Source of the DNA: JBDIAR01 sp039812545
GTDB taxonomy: Bacteria > Actinomycetota > Actinomycetes > Actinomycetales > Dermatophilaceae
Assembly: GCA_039812545.1 (NCBI GenBank)
Contig: JBDIAR010000204.1
Coordinates: 1-5,258 of the forward strand
DNA length: 5,258 nt
Direction of reading: 5' to 3'
Part shown: positions 5,144-5,258 of the stretch, one piece after another
Numbering within the stretch: the stretch's first letter is position 1
How the letters are laid out: each line of letters begins with the position of its first letter
Position numbers and translations under genes: made by a program
The notes under the pieces: model-generated
Told to the model about the DNA's origin: nothing
Databases searched by the model: none
What the model saw: only the letters and a program-made list of their open reading frames with translations

Positions 5144-5258
5144 ATGCCCGTGAGCGAGCCGACCGAGCGACGCGTTGGGGCTGCGACCGAGCGTGCGACC
5201 GAGCGTCCGGTCGAGCGTCCGGCCGGCCTGATCACCGAGGTCGCGATCGTCTTGGGCC
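5144..5258 (+). CDS. N-terminus of a probable membrane protein, cut by the window end
   Basis: About 38 residues are visible: MPVSEPTERRVGAATERATE, then RPVERPAG, then GLITEVAIVLG, where a first membrane helix seems to begin. The start is either ATG 5144 or GTG 5150 in the same frame. The GTG fits a leaderless mRNA better, as it lies eight bases after TAGCGT; neither has a Shine-Dalgarno. The leader is hydrophilic and built of (A/P)-(T/V)-E-R repeats. The product cannot be assigned safely. A CPBP-family intramembrane protease is possible, since these often begin with a Glu followed by an IVL-rich first helix. A protein O-mannosyltransferase is possible because its gene lies divergent from rsmI in mycobacteria. 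I lean to the former on sequence, with low confidence. Confidence 0.6.
   Translation, partial: MPVSEPTERRVGAATERATERPVERPAGLITEVAIVLG
5183..5206 (+). repeat. 12-bp tandem repeat coding for ATER-ATER
   Basis: GCGACCGAGCGT occurs twice exactly (5183-5194, 5195-5206). A third, degenerate copy follows at 5207-5218 (three mismatches), and a related one lies at 5159-5170 (two mismatches). The repeats are in frame with the partial plus-strand gene and give the tetrapeptides PTER, ATER, ATER and PVER in its hydrophilic leader. Such a tract can vary in copy number by replication slippage without breaking the frame. Confidence 0.7.

Overview
The window is GC-rich, densely coding actinobacterial DNA. 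The protein types, the gene order and the lack of Shine-Dalgarno sequences at several starts suggest the Mycobacteriales, with a Gordonia- or Rhodococcus-like genome as my best guess. Nearly everything lies on the minus strand. It is mainly an ordinary housekeeping locus, with one unusual element inside it.

Layout, in order of transcription on the minus strand: rsmI (4275-5117, 16S rRNA methyltransferase), then a 95-bp gap holding a probable leaderless promoter. Next comes the succinate dehydrogenase operon: sdhC (3442-4179, five-helix membrane anchor), sdhA (1315-3438, flavoprotein) and sdhB (456-1199, iron-sulphur subunit). A perfect 18-bp hairpin (381-422) follows sdhB, and after it the start of a lipoprotein gene (363 down to the window edge) that is interrupted by an in-frame TGA. 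On the plus strand only the first residues of one gene are visible (5144-5258). It diverges from rsmI across a 17-19 bp gap that is itself an inverted repeat carrying a -10-like hexamer on each strand. There is no gene-free stretch above 300 bp.

The three sdh genes form one complex that oxidises succinate to fumarate at a covalently bound FAD in SdhA. Electrons pass through three Fe-S clusters in SdhB to the quinone at the membrane subunit SdhC. The order C-A-B, the single fused anchor without SdhD, and the SdhA sequence type resemble the mycobacterial Sdh1 operon (Rv0249c-Rv0248c-Rv0247c).

The most interesting structure lies between sdhA and sdhB. A 60-bp unit occurs twice in tandem (57 of 57 bases identical; 1201-1317). 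It is lower in GC than its surroundings and has rare-looking codons. Each unit folds into an imperfect hairpin whose 3' arm holds the Shine-Dalgarno of the next start codon. The two copies together encode an open 40-residue frame that overlaps the sdhA stop (GTGA) and the sdhB start (ATGA). This could be a translational-coupling device or a tandem pair of REP-like dispersed repeats; a genome-wide search would separate the two.
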